Assembly (NCBI GenBank): GCA_963691705.1
Contig: OY829545.1
Location: 31,297,475-31,361,474, forward strand
Direction of reading: 5' to 3'
Origin: Viola odorata
Taxonomy: Eukaryota; Streptophyta; Magnoliopsida; Malpighiales; Violaceae
Length of the DNA stretch: 64,000 bases
Position numbers and translations under genes: made by a program
Shown here: in pieces, positions 34,130 to 45,491 of the stretch
How the letters are laid out: each line of letters begins with the position of its first letter
Numbering within the stretch: position 1 is the first letter of the stretch
Notes under the pieces: generated by a model
The model's database searches: none
Seen by the model: only the letters and a program-made list of their open reading frames with translations
Told to the model about the DNA's origin: nothing

Positions 34130-34960
34130 TGTGATCTTGGCACTGGGATTAATGTTTTGTAATTGACTATTTTTAAGACTCTGAATATTAGTGAATTGAT
34201 AGAAACAAGGGTTGTAATCCAATTAGCTGATAGATCAATTATATACCTTGTTGGTGTCATTGAGGATGTATTAGTGCAGGTTAATGACTTTGTTTTTCTA
34301 GCTGATTTTTATGTGGTTGATATGGACAATAAGCATTCATCCAAGTCTACTGAAATATTTCTAGGTAGACCATTTTTTAGGACTGCTAGGGCTAAGATAG
34401 ATGTGTTTGGAGGGTGCTTGACATTGGAATTCAGTGGCAAGATTATTACTTTTAATATGTATGATGCCATGAGATTTCCTGATGACATGCATAGTATTAA
34501 TTGCATAAATATTATTGATCCTTATGCTGATAATATTCATGAATTAATTGCTACTGACCCCTCGGATTGTGTTCTTAGCAGAGACATTGACAAGCCAAAA
34601 ATGCTTGAGATGGAGGAAAGTTTTGAAATTAGAGAAGAAATTAAAGAAACTATTTTTGAGCTTGATCATTCTAATTTTCTTTCTGATACCAATATTCCTA
34701 AGATTCTGGATTTGCCAACCACTAATAACACTCTTCTTCCTTCAGTTTTGCAGGACACAGACTTGGAGCTGAAAAAATTGCCAGATCACCTAAAGGACTC
34801 TTTCCCAGGCCAGGGAAAGAGCTTGCTAGTGATAATTTCCAGCAAGCTGTCAAAATTGGAGGATTAAGAGCGTGTGAGAATAATGAAGGAGTACAATAAG
34901 GCCATTGAATGGAGGATAGCTAACACCAGTGATGCAATCCACAACCTATCTACTGGAGAA
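34130..34960 (+). pseudogene. Athila-like protease and linker fragment, copy 1
   Basis: The frame starts with a CDLGTGIN active-site stretch (34130), has a TAA at 34160-34162, then runs through QLADRSIIYLVGVIEDVLV and LGRPFFRTARAKIDVFGG, the two hallmarks of Athila-type gypsy protease. The following linker (LELKKLPDHLKDSFPG, VIISSKLSKLED) is what normally precedes RT. A TAA (34865-34867) and a further stop near 34960 end it. No RT, RNase H or integrase follows; instead comes a tail with GATGCTACATGGGAGGC-like sequence. The element is therefore an internally deleted derivative. Confidence 0.75.
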
Positions 34961-37096
34961 TGAACAAGCAAAGTCGAGTCCAAGACAATAAAAAGGGACG
35001 CTACATGGGAGGCAACCCATGCATTTCGTTTTTCAATTTTTAGTTAAATAAATTTTCAATAAGATATCATTTTTCTCGAGCAAAACAACTTTTGATGGGT
35101 GATTTTAATTCTTTTTAACAGAGTCAAAAGAGGAGCAAATTGAGGAAAAAGGGTGTTATGGAGAAAGGAAAGCCAGGGCAGAGGTAGAAAAAGAAGAAGA
35201 AGAAGGGCATACCGCTGGGACGTGGCTTTTTATTTAAAGTTTAAGTGACAACTGTTTTATTTTGCCAAGCCATTCACAGAAATAAAAAGAAAACAAAAAG
35301 AGTCTTGCCAAATTAAAACACCTTTACTTCTCACTTATCCCACACTCCCACATTCCCAATTAAAATAAAATTCTGCCTTTTTCTCTCTCCATAAAACAGA
35401 CCCAATCAAACACAAAATCTCCATCGTCTTCTTCCTTCTCAAAATTTCTTCAAACCCTAACCTCCAAATCAAAATCAAATCAAACCCTAAAAATTCAGCC
35501 ATGGCCAGAATAAAAGAAACTGCAAAGAGACCTTGCCCTTAGTTTCCATCTTTTCAATTTTGTCTTTTCCTTTATTTTATTCTTCTTTTTGGGTCTGTGT
35601 TAGTGTTTTCTTTTTCTCTTTTTCTCCGAACTCACACATTATGGACAATGTGTCCTTTAAGTTTGGGGGAGGTATTTTTAGGAATTGTGTTTGTGTGTTG
35701 TACATATTTTAATGTGAATTTTCCAGTTTATTTTTCAATTTCTGCAATTTTTGCATGATTTTAATTTTTTTTATTTTTATGTGTGTTTTTAGGAAGCCAT
35801 GCATGTTTTGTTGTGTTTTTCAGTACCCAGAATCTAGCTTTAGTAATTGATTTCACCACTAGAAATGCAATTTGACACTTGTCTAACCAAATCCATGCTC
35901 TAGTATCAAGGGAGTGAATGAGCATAACATGATCAATGTAAAAGGCATATATCCTAATGCTCTTAGAACATTACTTATCCTCATGGTCTCATGTACTTCT
36001 AACTTAGAGTTTGAAATATAATTGAGGAGACAAAAATAACTATTTTGACTTGAGTATTTGCCTAGTTTTATCTGATTGTTTGTGCAAGTTTATGTGCTAA
36101 AAATGTCATGAAAGTAGAGCAGAAAATAAGCAAAAGCAAAAGTTCTAGGAGTTGGAGAGCCTAAAAATTGAAAATATTCATCATCCTTTCTTGCCATTTT
36201 GGATGATGATTTTGCTAATTATGGGTGGTTTTTACACCTTTTTGTAGAAAACATATTTGAGAAGCTAATTATTGGAAAGGAGCTGAAAAATCCAATGTAG
36301 AGCATGAATTGGTGGAGAGAAGGAATCATGGGCAGCATATGGGATCAAGCCAAGTTAGCTGGGTCTGGGCTGAACATTAAAATCATGTTTTGCGCTTCCC
36401 TTGGCCAAAGATGGTATCAAATGGGCTTGGAAAGTGATGGGTCTGAGCCACTTGTTGAAGACGCGTTTGGCGTTGCCTACTCCTAGTAGGATTGGAACTC
36501 CTTGTTATAATTAAACTGCAACTCCTATTTTGTTTTAGAGATAATTACAAACTTTATTTTATTTTTTTATCTAGTAATTCTCGAGATTATTTAGGGATTG
36601 CTTGGAAAGAGAGGTCTGTCTCTTCTTCCTCGTCATTATTCTGCTACTGTTTTCTATCTAAGGATTTCTTTCATTCTTCTTCTTTAATTTAATTTGTGCA
36701 TATTTCTTTCATTGATTTAATTATGATGCATTCTAGCTAAATTCTTTATTCTTCGTAAAGACTCCAGGGCCATGATTCTACTATTGTGAGATCAAATCAA
36801 GCTTTATAAATTCCAATTTTATATTTTTATTCTTTTTAATTAAATGTCAAATTATTCATGTTTGGTTTAAGCTTGATCACCTTAGATTCTAATTTGAATG
36901 GGTAGCTTTTCTTAGAAACGTTGGATGCTACATCGTTGATAGGAATCTACGGGCAAATAATTGGTTTGCTGACCAATTAGAAAAAGAATAAAATCCGATT
37001 TATAGGAGTAGAGGAAATTCTCTTCTAGATTGGGAAAGGTCTCTCTCCATGTTAAATCAACCGTTCGATTAAATTTATCAGTAGTACCGCCTTAGT
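34610..37096 (+). repeat. 2.5-kb duplicated Athila-like segment, copy 1
   Basis: Nearly identical to 47679-50168, with only scattered single-base differences and a few short indels. It holds the protease-RT linker, the 3' untranslated region, a polypurine tract (GTTTGGGGGAGG, 35661-35672) and most of an LTR that starts near 35686. It ends abruptly inside the LTR after GTACCGCCTTAGT, where the pararetrovirus sequence begins. Confidence 0.88.
35686..37096 (+). repeat. Athila-like 3' LTR, copy 1, truncated
   Basis: It begins just after the polypurine tract and matches 48755-50168. The remaining 430 bp of the LTR seen in copy 2 are missing here. The exact first base is an estimate, taken from the first TG after the tract. 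The 60-codon frames at 36304 and 36492 have no domain. Confidence 0.55.
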
Positions 37097-37348
37097 TCTG
37101 AAATGTATCAGCACTTCTGGCGGAGGTAGAGGTAAGAATATTGATTGGAATGTTATTTCTTACATCGGAGAAGAAGCCAATTTGGGTGCTTGGTCAGCCA
37201 GTAAATCCGTTGGTCAGCCCACAGGAAGGGTGGTCCCGGTGGTGGTCCCAACCAAAAAGGTGTAATCTCGGAAGCAAGAAATAATATTACTAATTAATAC
37301 TATTATCTCTATTTCCCTGTAAAATATCTAAATAAAATCCATTTTACC
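37097..37348 (+). other. Left edge of the pararetrovirus: short frame end and leader
   Basis: Three frames remain open for part of this stretch; the most protein-like ends at 37265 and is Gly/Val/Pro-rich. Its base composition is less A-rich than the rest of the viral sequence. If the genome is circularly permuted, this would be the far end of the frame that begins at 44538; that link is unproven. I see no convincing initiator-Met primer site here. Confidence 0.4.
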
Positions 37349-38446
37349 ATGAAGCGTATCGCAAAATTCCTTGTAGGATCCAATAATCATTTCAAAGAAA
37401 ATATATTATACCACAATTTAGAAGAATATAACAGACAAGAATATCAGATAGCAAAAATTGAACAACAATTGCAAAATTGGACCATACCAAAGGAACCTAA
37501 AAAGAAAATATATCAAATAGGAACACTAGATTTATTTCAAGATTATTTAATAGAAACTACTGAACGAACTATACCTATAAATCCTCAAATTGAAACACTT
37601 CAATTAATTGAATCTCATCAAATAGAAATTGCTAAACAAAAATATAAATTTTTGCATATTGGATTAATACAAATAGCTGTAAAACCTTTACATCGACAAG
37701 GTTTAGATTCTCCAATATTAATGTGCCTAAGGGACGCAAGATTTCAAAATTTTGATGATTCTTTATTAGCCGTTTTTCAATCAAACTTGGTTAAAGGACA
37801 AGTCTATTTTAATTGTTATCCAAACTTTTCAATATCTTTATTTGATCCTAATATTGTAAAAACTTTAACTTTAAACATTAAAACTTCAGATAACATGATT
37901 AAAGACTCTAGAAATATAGCATTAATATACATAATATATTACAAGGTAATGACAACTAATATAAATCCTAAAGCTATAAAACATTCTCCAAAAAATGAAA
38001 CACTTTTAATCGAAGCTAATACAGAACATGCTATGATACAAACACCAAAACTATTACAATGGAACCAAGTTACTTTACCTAATGAATGGATTTTATCTAA
38101 AGCAAACGAATCACAAGCCATAATACCACAGACACAACCAGTAAAAACAGAAGAAGATGAATATGGAAATATAAGATTAATATTTGAATCACATTTTGAA
38201 CCCTTAAACACAACTAGTTTTAGAAGATCAGTAAGTAATATCGAAAAACCAATTTTATCTAGATCTTTATCAGGATCAATATTAAGAGGTGTTGATTTTA
38301 ACAAAACTATTCCACGACCATATTATCAAAATATAGATCAAAATTGCGAACAAGAAATTATAAGATCACCATCTCCTACGCATAGCGATATGAAATATTT
38401 AAATCAAATAAATATGATTAAGACTGATGATTATAAAATAGATTAA
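37349..38446 (+). pseudogene. Pararetroviral movement protein region of the polyprotein
   Basis: The ATG at 37349 opens a 365-codon frame. The 30K-superfamily movement protein is recognisable by LIQIAVKPLHRQGL and SPILMCLRDARF (with the family's conserved Asp) and by RNIALIYIIYYKVM. Such proteins carry viral genomes through plasmodesmata. A single TAA at 38444-38446 interrupts a frame that otherwise continues to 39277, so the region was part of a longer polyprotein. Confidence 0.85.
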
Positions 38447-40162
38447 GAAAGATTAAGAAAAGAATTTTATGATCCTTCAAAAATTGGACTAAGAACACAA
38501 TTTTTTAAAATCTTTACTAAAGAAGAAAAAGATTATATTCAGGAAAGATTTTATAAAGATTTAGAAGAATTACAAATTCATATTCCATTTTTTACCTGGT
38601 TTCAAAAACAATCAGATTTACACGATATAAAAAACATCAACGTAATAAAATCTGCAAAACAGATATGGCAAACTGCCTTAGATACAAAAGTAGAATCTGT
38701 ATATCCTCCATTAGAAGAAGTACATATAACACATCATAATAACATCATTGCAGCTTCGCCATTTAAACACATTACTGAAGAAATCAGAGATATAAATCTA
38801 AAAGATATTAAAAACATTCAAAATCAAAATAATTATACAAACCTCATGCTAAATACTTTAGCAACACAAATAACTACTGTAGAAGCAAATCTTCCTCCAC
38901 CTATTCAATTTAAAAGTACTACAGTAGGAGCAGAAACTAGTAAGAAACAGGAAAAAATGAACATTCTTACTCAACCTTTATTCAAACCAATTGAAATGAT
39001 TAATTCTGAAATAATGAATTTTAAATTTAAAAAAGAAGATGAATATTTAGATATAATAAATAAAAAATTAGATAAAATAAATATAAGATCTAAAAATCAA
39101 ATTTCAGTATTAACAGAAGAAATTGAAGAAAAAGAAATAAAAGACATCTCAGAGCAATTCCAAGAATTAGAAATTAATAAATTAAGAACAAAAAATTACC
39201 AAAAACCTAGAATAAAACACTTTTATCCTAGACCAACCTTTCCTGATGTACAATTAGAAGATATAAATACTAGAACTTAATATAATTACGATGGTCAAAG
39301 TATTTTAGAATGGAATTTAGATGGACAAAGTGAGCATAATATAATAACCATGTTAGAAAATATGATGATGGCAGCTACCGCATATAAAACAATAGGAAAT
39401 TCAGATAAATATGTAGCCCAAATAATTATTTCAGGATTTACAGGACAACTTAAAAGTTGGTGGGATAACTATCTCACTCTAGAAGAAAAAATAGAAATAA
39501 TAAATGCGGTAAAAATAGAAAATGATGAATCCAAAGAGGACGCCACTAATGTATTAGCATACACTATATTAAAACATTTTGTGGGAGAACCAAGTCAATT
39601 TCAGGAAAAAACAACAGAAATACTAGTTAATTTAACCTGTCCAAAACTACAAGATTTCAGATGGTATAAGGATATGTTTCTAACAAAAATATTCATGAAA
39701 GAAGGTTGTAATCATTCCTTCTGGAAAGAAAAATTTATTTTAGGACTACCAAAACTATTCGCAGAAAAAGTAAAAACTAGAATTAAAAATATTTATAGTG
39801 GAATAATTCCTTATTCAATATTAACCTATGGTGAAATTATAGCACATATTAATAATGAAGGACTAGCACTCTGCACCGATTTAAAATTAAAAGCTAAAAT
39901 GAAAAATGAACTTCATCAAAGTAGAAAAGAATTAGGATCATTCTGTGCTCAATATGGATATGAAACAATAATACCTCCTTCACGAAAATATAAAAAACAA
40001 AGAAATTCAATAAGGAAAAATTATAGAAACCCTAGATATCAGGAAAGACCTAATAAAAATTATTATAAAAAATGATTTAATAAATTTAAACCCAATAACC
40101 AAAATAAAATCCCTACCTGTTTTAAGTGTGGACAAAAAGGACATTATAAAAATAATTGCAGA
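38447..40162 (+). pseudogene. Pararetroviral linker, capsid region and zinc knuckle
   Basis: The same frame continues across stops at 39278-39280 and 40073-40075. The segment 39350-40075 has the helical capsid-like pattern with FTGQLKSWWDNYL near 39438 and FWKEKFILGLPKLF near 39719. A CCHC knuckle CFKCGQKGHYKNNC lies at 40118-40159, right where the capsid domain of Caulimoviridae ends. The capsid packages the DNA genome; the knuckle binds nucleic acid. Confidence 0.8.
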
Positions 40163-41104
40163 ATGAAACAGAAAATTCAAGAACTTCAAATTGATGAAGA
40201 ACTTAAAAATCAAATGATACAACTATTAAATTCTAGCACTGATGAAGAAGACTTATACCTAGAAAATACTAGTAGTGAAGAATTGGAAATTGACCTAATT
40301 CAGGATAACTCATCCGAAAGTAACGAACAATCTGAAGAAGAAAATACTAATATTTGCTCTTGTGTATATAAACAAATAAACACAATTACTAAAGAAAAAG
40401 AAATGTTGATAGAAATATTAGGAAAAATTGAAGATCCCGAAATACAAAGAGATTATCTAAATAAATTAAAAGATTTAATAATAAAAGAAAAAGAAAGTAA
40501 AGAAATAGAACCCTATAGTTTAAAAACAATTATTAATAGATTTTCCCCTAACGAATCCAATATATCAACTCAAGATTTAAAAGAAGAAATAAAACAAATA
40601 AAAATAGATATAAAAAATTTACAAGTAGAAAATACTAAATTAAACATAAAATTTATGATGTTAGAACAAAACAATAATCAACTCAAAAATTTAAAAGAAC
40701 TAAATCACGAAATAACAAATGAAGCTTTAGGAATCACAGAAGAAAATTTCCTAAATACAATTTCTAGAATAGAATTTCAAAAATGGTATATTGATATAGA
40801 TTTAATCATAAACAAAGAATTCCATATAAATACTTGGGCACTAGTAGACTCAGGAGCCGACCAAAATTGTATTCAAGAAGGAATAATACCAACTCAATAC
40901 TATGAAAAGACTAAAGAACATTTATATGGAGCTAACAGAAATAAACTTCAGATTAATTATAAACTTTCTAATGTAAAAATATGTAATAAGGGATTCTGTC
41001 TAAGAAACTCATTTATACTCGTAAAAAATTTAAATCAAAAGATAATATTAGGAATCCTTTTATTACCCAAATCTATCCATTCAATGTGGATAGTGAAGGT
41101 ATAA
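40163..41104 (+). pseudogene. Pararetroviral coiled-coil region and aspartic protease
   Basis: A 313-codon frame in phase with the movement and capsid regions. The first half is acidic and Lys/Glu-rich, with heptad-like spacing (about 40380-40720). The protease active site DSGAD is at about 40847-40861, followed by strands expected of retropepsins. A frameshift lies near 41055-41085, after which RT continues in another frame. Confidence 0.8.
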
Positions 41105-42716
41105 AAACTAACATTTTTGATACAAAAATTTGTTTCCCATTTATCCAAAAACCTCAACAGAAAGATATTGATTTATTAAAAAATTATTCCATCTCAAAAG
41201 ATATTATGGTAATCCAAAAGAAAAAGCATTTACATTTTTTAACAAAAGAAATAAACTTTAAGAGAATTGAAGAAGAACTACAAAACTAGAATAATATAGA
41301 AAAAATAAAATAATTTCAAAATCTATTTGAAAAAGAAGTATGCTCTGAACTACCAAACGCCTTTTGGAATAGGAAGAAACATATAATAGAATTACCTTAT
41401 GAAAAAGATTTTAATGAAAGAAATATACCTACCAAAGCTAGACCTATACAAATGAATAAAGAATTATTAGAATACTGTAAATAAGAAATAGATACTCTAT
41501 TAAAGAAAAAACTCATTAGACCAAGTAAATCTCCATGGTCTTGTGCTGCTTTCTATGTTCAAAATCAAGCAGAAATAGAAAGAGGAGCGCCAAGATTAGT
41601 AATTAATTATAAACCTTTAAATAAAGTATTACAATGGATAAGATACCCTATACCTAATAAAAGAGATTTAATCAAAAGACTAAATGGAGCAACTATATTT
41701 TCAAAATTTGATATGAAATCAGGATTTTGGCAAATCCAAATTACTGAAAAAGATAGATATAAAACTGCATTCACAGTACCATTTGGTCATTATGAATGGA
41801 ATGTAATGCCATTTGGATTAAAAAATGCACCTTCAGAATTTCAAAATATAATGAACGATATACTAAATCCAAATACAAAATTCACTATTGTCTAGATAGA
41901 TGATGTACTAGTATTCTCAAAATCTATAACAGAACATTTTAATCATTTAAACAAATTCTTAAAAATACTAAAAGAAAATGGATTGGTAGTCTCAGCTACT
42001 AAATTAAAATTATGTCAAACAAAAATCAGATTCTTAGGATTTGATATTTACCAAGAAACAATTAAACCAATAAGCAGATCAATAGAATTCACTGATAAAT
42101 TTCCTGATGAAATCAAAGATAAAAAACAATTACAAAGATTTTTGGGATGTCTAAATTATGTATCAGACTTTATTAAAAACCTAAGAACTACTTGTTTACC
42201 ATTATATCAAAGACTCAGAAAAAATCCTCCACCATGGATTGAAAATATGACACTTATTGTTAAAAATATTAAAGAAAAATTAAAAACCTTCCATATTTGG
42301 GAATCCCTAAACCCTTTAGCTGATTTAATAGTAGAAACAGACGCATCTGACATCGGTTATGGAGGAATATTAAAACAAAAAGAACATGAAAAAGAATAAT
42401 TAATTAGATATTGTTCAGGAATATGGATTGCTTCACAAAAGAATTATTCAACAATTAAAAAGAAATTTTATCTATAGTATTATGCATATTTAATTTCCAA
42501 GATGACTTATTCAATAAAAAATTCTTATTAAGAATTGATTGTAAAAGTGCCAAATATATTTTAGAAAAAGATGTTCAAAATATAGTTTCTAAACAAATCT
42601 TTGCCCGATGGCAAGCTTTATTGTCAAACTTTGATTTTGAAATTGAATTCATAAAAGGAGAAAATAACTCTTTACCTGATTTCTTATCTCGAGAATTTTT
42701 ACAGGGAAAGACTTGA
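41086..42716 (+). pseudogene. Pararetroviral reverse transcriptase and RNase H
   Basis: RT motifs are clear: SKFDMKSGFWQIQI (motif A), MPFGLKNAPSEFQ, and an IDD catalytic pair at 41896-41904 whose preceding codon is TAG (41893-41895). More stops lie at 41287, near 41310 and near 41482. RNase H follows with VETDASDIGYGG near 42330, DCKSAKYILE near 42538 and a closing NSLPDFLSREF. A TAA (42397-42399) and a frameshift near 42465-42475 break it. The frame ends at TGA 42714-42716, which shares its A with the ATG of the next ORF. Confidence 0.85.
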
Positions 42717-43984
42717 TGGCATCACAAAAAGGAAAAGAAGTGATGACACCACAAAAAGAATGCAATAGAAAAACCAAATCATCCTATGCAATGAATATAC
42801 CAATTACTCCTAACAAATATGAACCACTCAGATCCAGTTCATCCAAAACTGTACATTCACAACTCGTATCTCCAAATACTTTCCTATTACCACAACCCCA
42901 AGAAAGATTTACTCCAAACTACCTCCAAGCACTACAGGTCCAACCTCCAAAATCACCAGCTACTATTACTAGTAAACCTGCTTTTACACTTCTTGGAACC
43001 CTTCCTACCAAACCTTCACAAACAAAAGGCCAAGGCCCAATAATTAAACCTTTTGTCAAAAGTATTAGCTATATTGAGCCAGAACATGGAAATGAACTTA
43101 AAACTATTGTATCCAATATATTTCCAAAAGACTTTCTATTTATCCCAGACTCCCTAGAAAAAAACAGAATATTCTATGAGTTCATTCTTGTAGACACCGA
43201 TTCGGTTGAAATAATTCATGTTGAAGATCCCAGATATCCTGGCAAATACTCTTATTCCAAATGCAAAATCCTAAAAGTATTAACCTTATCCGATTGGAAC
43301 ATGAACCCCTATACTGAAAAAACCTTTTCTTATCCCTTTCAACCAACAGGATTCAACTATCATGACTATCAAAAAGCATGGCAACATGCCTTTTTATATT
43401 CAAATTATCACCACTCCTGGTTTTTCCATTTTCATAATGATATACCAAGAAAATTCCCTCATTGGTTTTACCAATGGTGGAAATACTTCGGAGCATCAGA
43501 ACTTGCCTATCCCCCAACAGTCAGCGAAGGTTTCGAAACTTTTCAAAAAAATTATCACTCTCAAATCATACCAAAACTAATGTCTTTCACTCTCATGTTC
43601 AAAATACCCTAGATAATTTACTGGGATTTTGACATTGTTGACCGGAATGCTGCAGAACCACCCATACTGACAAAAAAATGGAAAGTGAAATGGTGGAAAA
43701 GTTTTCCACAAGAACAGGCATGTAAAAACACAGTATTACATAAATTAGCTGAAACCACAATTACCATTTCCACTCCTCTATCACCATCTATATTCCTTTC
43801 ATCCAAACATCAGTTACAAGCCAACCTAGCAAGTGCTTCGTCAAAAGATGAATAAAAGAAAAAATTAAAAGAAACACTTTCTCAATTAGATGCAGATGAA
43901 GTAGCATCATCAGCAACACCACAAAATTCTGATCCAGATTATGATCCAGATATGATAGCAGAATTATATCCAGATTTGAAATAA
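42716..43984 (+). pseudogene. Pararetroviral second ORF, unknown function
   Basis: It starts at ATG 42716, one base overlapping the RNase H stop (TGATG). The frame runs 422 codons to TAA 43982-43984 with only two in-frame stops (TAG 43610-43612, TAA 43853-43855). Composition remains protein-like after both. The N-terminal third is Pro/Ser/Gln-rich. The middle is aromatic-rich (HHSWFFHFHNDIPRKF and HWFYQWWKYFG). The C-terminus is acidic (DPDYDPDMIAELYP). Some caulimovirid genera, including florendoviruses as I recall, have such an ORF after the polyprotein with no assigned role. The domain is not otherwise recognised. Confidence 0.7.
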
Positions 43985-44537
43985 ATGTCTCTCCAGAGAT
44001 AAAATAAAAAAAAAATAAAAAAAAAATAAAAAAAAAATAAAAAAAAATAAAAAAAAAATAAAAAAAAATATGAAAAAGAAAAATTCTTACAGTCGACGAC
44101 AATCAAGCATCTCAGCACAAAGACATATCATCCAAAGAAGACAGCAATTCAGAAAATGAAACAGGTGGCATGACACATGGAAGACTCTAAGCTTATCAGA
44201 CAAGATAAAAACCCACCTCTTCAAAATCAAGCTTTATCACCAACGACGGAAACAAGACACGTGGAGAAACCACCATCAATCCGCCAAACCTTGCATACAC
44301 CTCAGCCATCAAGAATACAGAAGAAACACAGCTGCAACGCAACATCAGAAAAGGACGAACTTCAAAAAATGCAAGATTTGTAAAATTCTATCTTTAGATT
44401 TTCTAAAATTAGTACTAAACTCTCCCTATAAATAGAGGGGTTCTCCCTCAGTGGTAAGTAAGCAAAAAATCTCCTGTACAAGAATCTCTCAACGCAATAA
44501 AAGCTTAAATTTCCCTTTGTAAGTTCTCTGTCAAAAA
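43985..44537 (+). promoter_or_regulatory. Pararetroviral intergenic region with promoter and poly(A) signal
   Basis: It begins with an A-rich tract of repeated AAAAAAATAA units (44004-44070). A TATAAATA box lies at 44427-44434, and AATAAA at 44496-44501 is about 35 bases after the likely start site. A poly(A) signal shortly downstream of the start is characteristic of Caulimoviridae, whose RNA reads past it once and ends at it on the second pass. ACACGTGG (about 44256-44263) is a G-box-like site. TGGTAAGTAAGC at 44452-44463 matches the initiator-Met primer site at 8 of 12 positions, which is weak. Confidence 0.7.
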
Positions 44538-44996
44538 ATGTCTTTCATTTTCAAAGAATTATCTTACTGTTTTTCTGAACTAAAAACTAATAAACTTTCT
44601 GATTTATATTAATTAAAAGCAGAACTATCTTCTAAATGTGATGATATTCAAAAATCTTATATTGAAAATCTTTATAATGAAATAATGAGTGAAAGTATAA
44701 TTCCAATCTCTAATACTGAAACTCCTTTATGGAATGAAGATTTAATAAAAATTGAACTTTTCACAAATATGATCGAAACCACTACTAAAACTATTCAAAC
44801 TATCATGCATACAATTAATCAGTATGAAGAAAACGTTGAGAGCCAGAAAAAGAAACAAAAGATAGAAAAGTATAAAAAATTAAAAGAAATCATCATTAAT
44901 CCAACAACCACCATAAATCCAACCAACCTCACTTCAACTTCGCTTGAACTACCTCCAAATCTGATCTTCCCTGTACGAGCAGGGTCCAACCGATAA
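44538..44996 (+). pseudogene. Pararetroviral first frame after the promoter, cut at right edge
   Basis: The ATG at 44538 opens a frame of 152 codons with one TAA at 44610-44612, ending at TAA 44994-44996; protein-like sequence continues a little further. It is Lys/Glu/Ile/Thr-rich with no domain I recognise. Its place right after the promoter suggests the start of the first viral ORF, interrupted where the genome was opened on integration. Confidence 0.55.
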
Positions 44997-45231
44997 ATTT
45001 TCGAAGAAACTAATACAGTTATAAACACTCCTATCTCTCCACTTCAACATGAACATACTACGCATGCGCATTTCAGCATCTGCATAAGGTAACGCTGTAG
45101 GCAGATAATAATAATAGAATATTCTCCGAGACCTCGCGATATGGCTACGGATGTGCGCATTTTCATGGCAGAATAAGATGTCTTTGTAAGGTAACGCCAC
45201 TCGCTAGATGACAGATAACAACTAGGAGATA

Positions 45232-45491
45232 CTCCCTCCTTCCCCAATTAAATGTCTTTCTCACATCCCAATATTCAGTAGAGAACGCATATCAAGGAGG
45301 TCGGATGAGGCACTATTTGACCCCAAAAAATTCCGTACTTTTTTTCGAACGTACGTTAATCCTTAACGTACTTCTGAGAAAAATTTTGGGGCAAAATTGT
45401 CTCAAATAATAACTGTTCCGGCCGTCTTAAGATACGTTCCGAAACAGTAAAAGTAAAAGCTAAAACGACATTTAATTGGGGAAGGAGGGAG
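45232..45491. mobile_element. Stowaway-type MITE
   Basis: A 260-bp element with TIRs CTCCCTCCTTCCCCAATTAA and its reverse complement, flanked by TA at 45230-45231 and 45492-45493. The CTCCCTCC start and TA duplication are diagnostic of Stowaway (Tc1/mariner). It has no coding capacity and is inserted in the Tat-related fragment. Confidence 0.92.

Larger units (their letters stand above)
37097..45050 (+). mobile_element. Endogenous pararetrovirus (Caulimoviridae), near full length, defective
   Basis: About 7.9 kb of A-rich viral sequence. In order: a short frame end, a long polyprotein region (movement protein, capsid region with zinc knuckle, protease, RT, RNase H), a second ORF, an intergenic region with promoter and poly(A) signal, and a frame that starts after the promoter and is cut off at the right edge. 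There is no integrase, as expected for Caulimoviridae. The length and layout fit one genome copy opened inside the first frame. The single polyprotein plus a second ORF resembles florendovirus or petuvirus; genus is an inference. Multiple stops and frameshifts make it defective. It is flanked by Athila sequence on the left and a Tat-related fragment on the right. Both edges are approximate. Confidence 0.85.

Noticed and set aside
37349..43984. Idea that the pararetrovirus is still active
   Set aside because: Stops and frameshifts occur in the movement, capsid, RT, RNase H and second-ORF regions, including a stop next to the RT catalytic pair.
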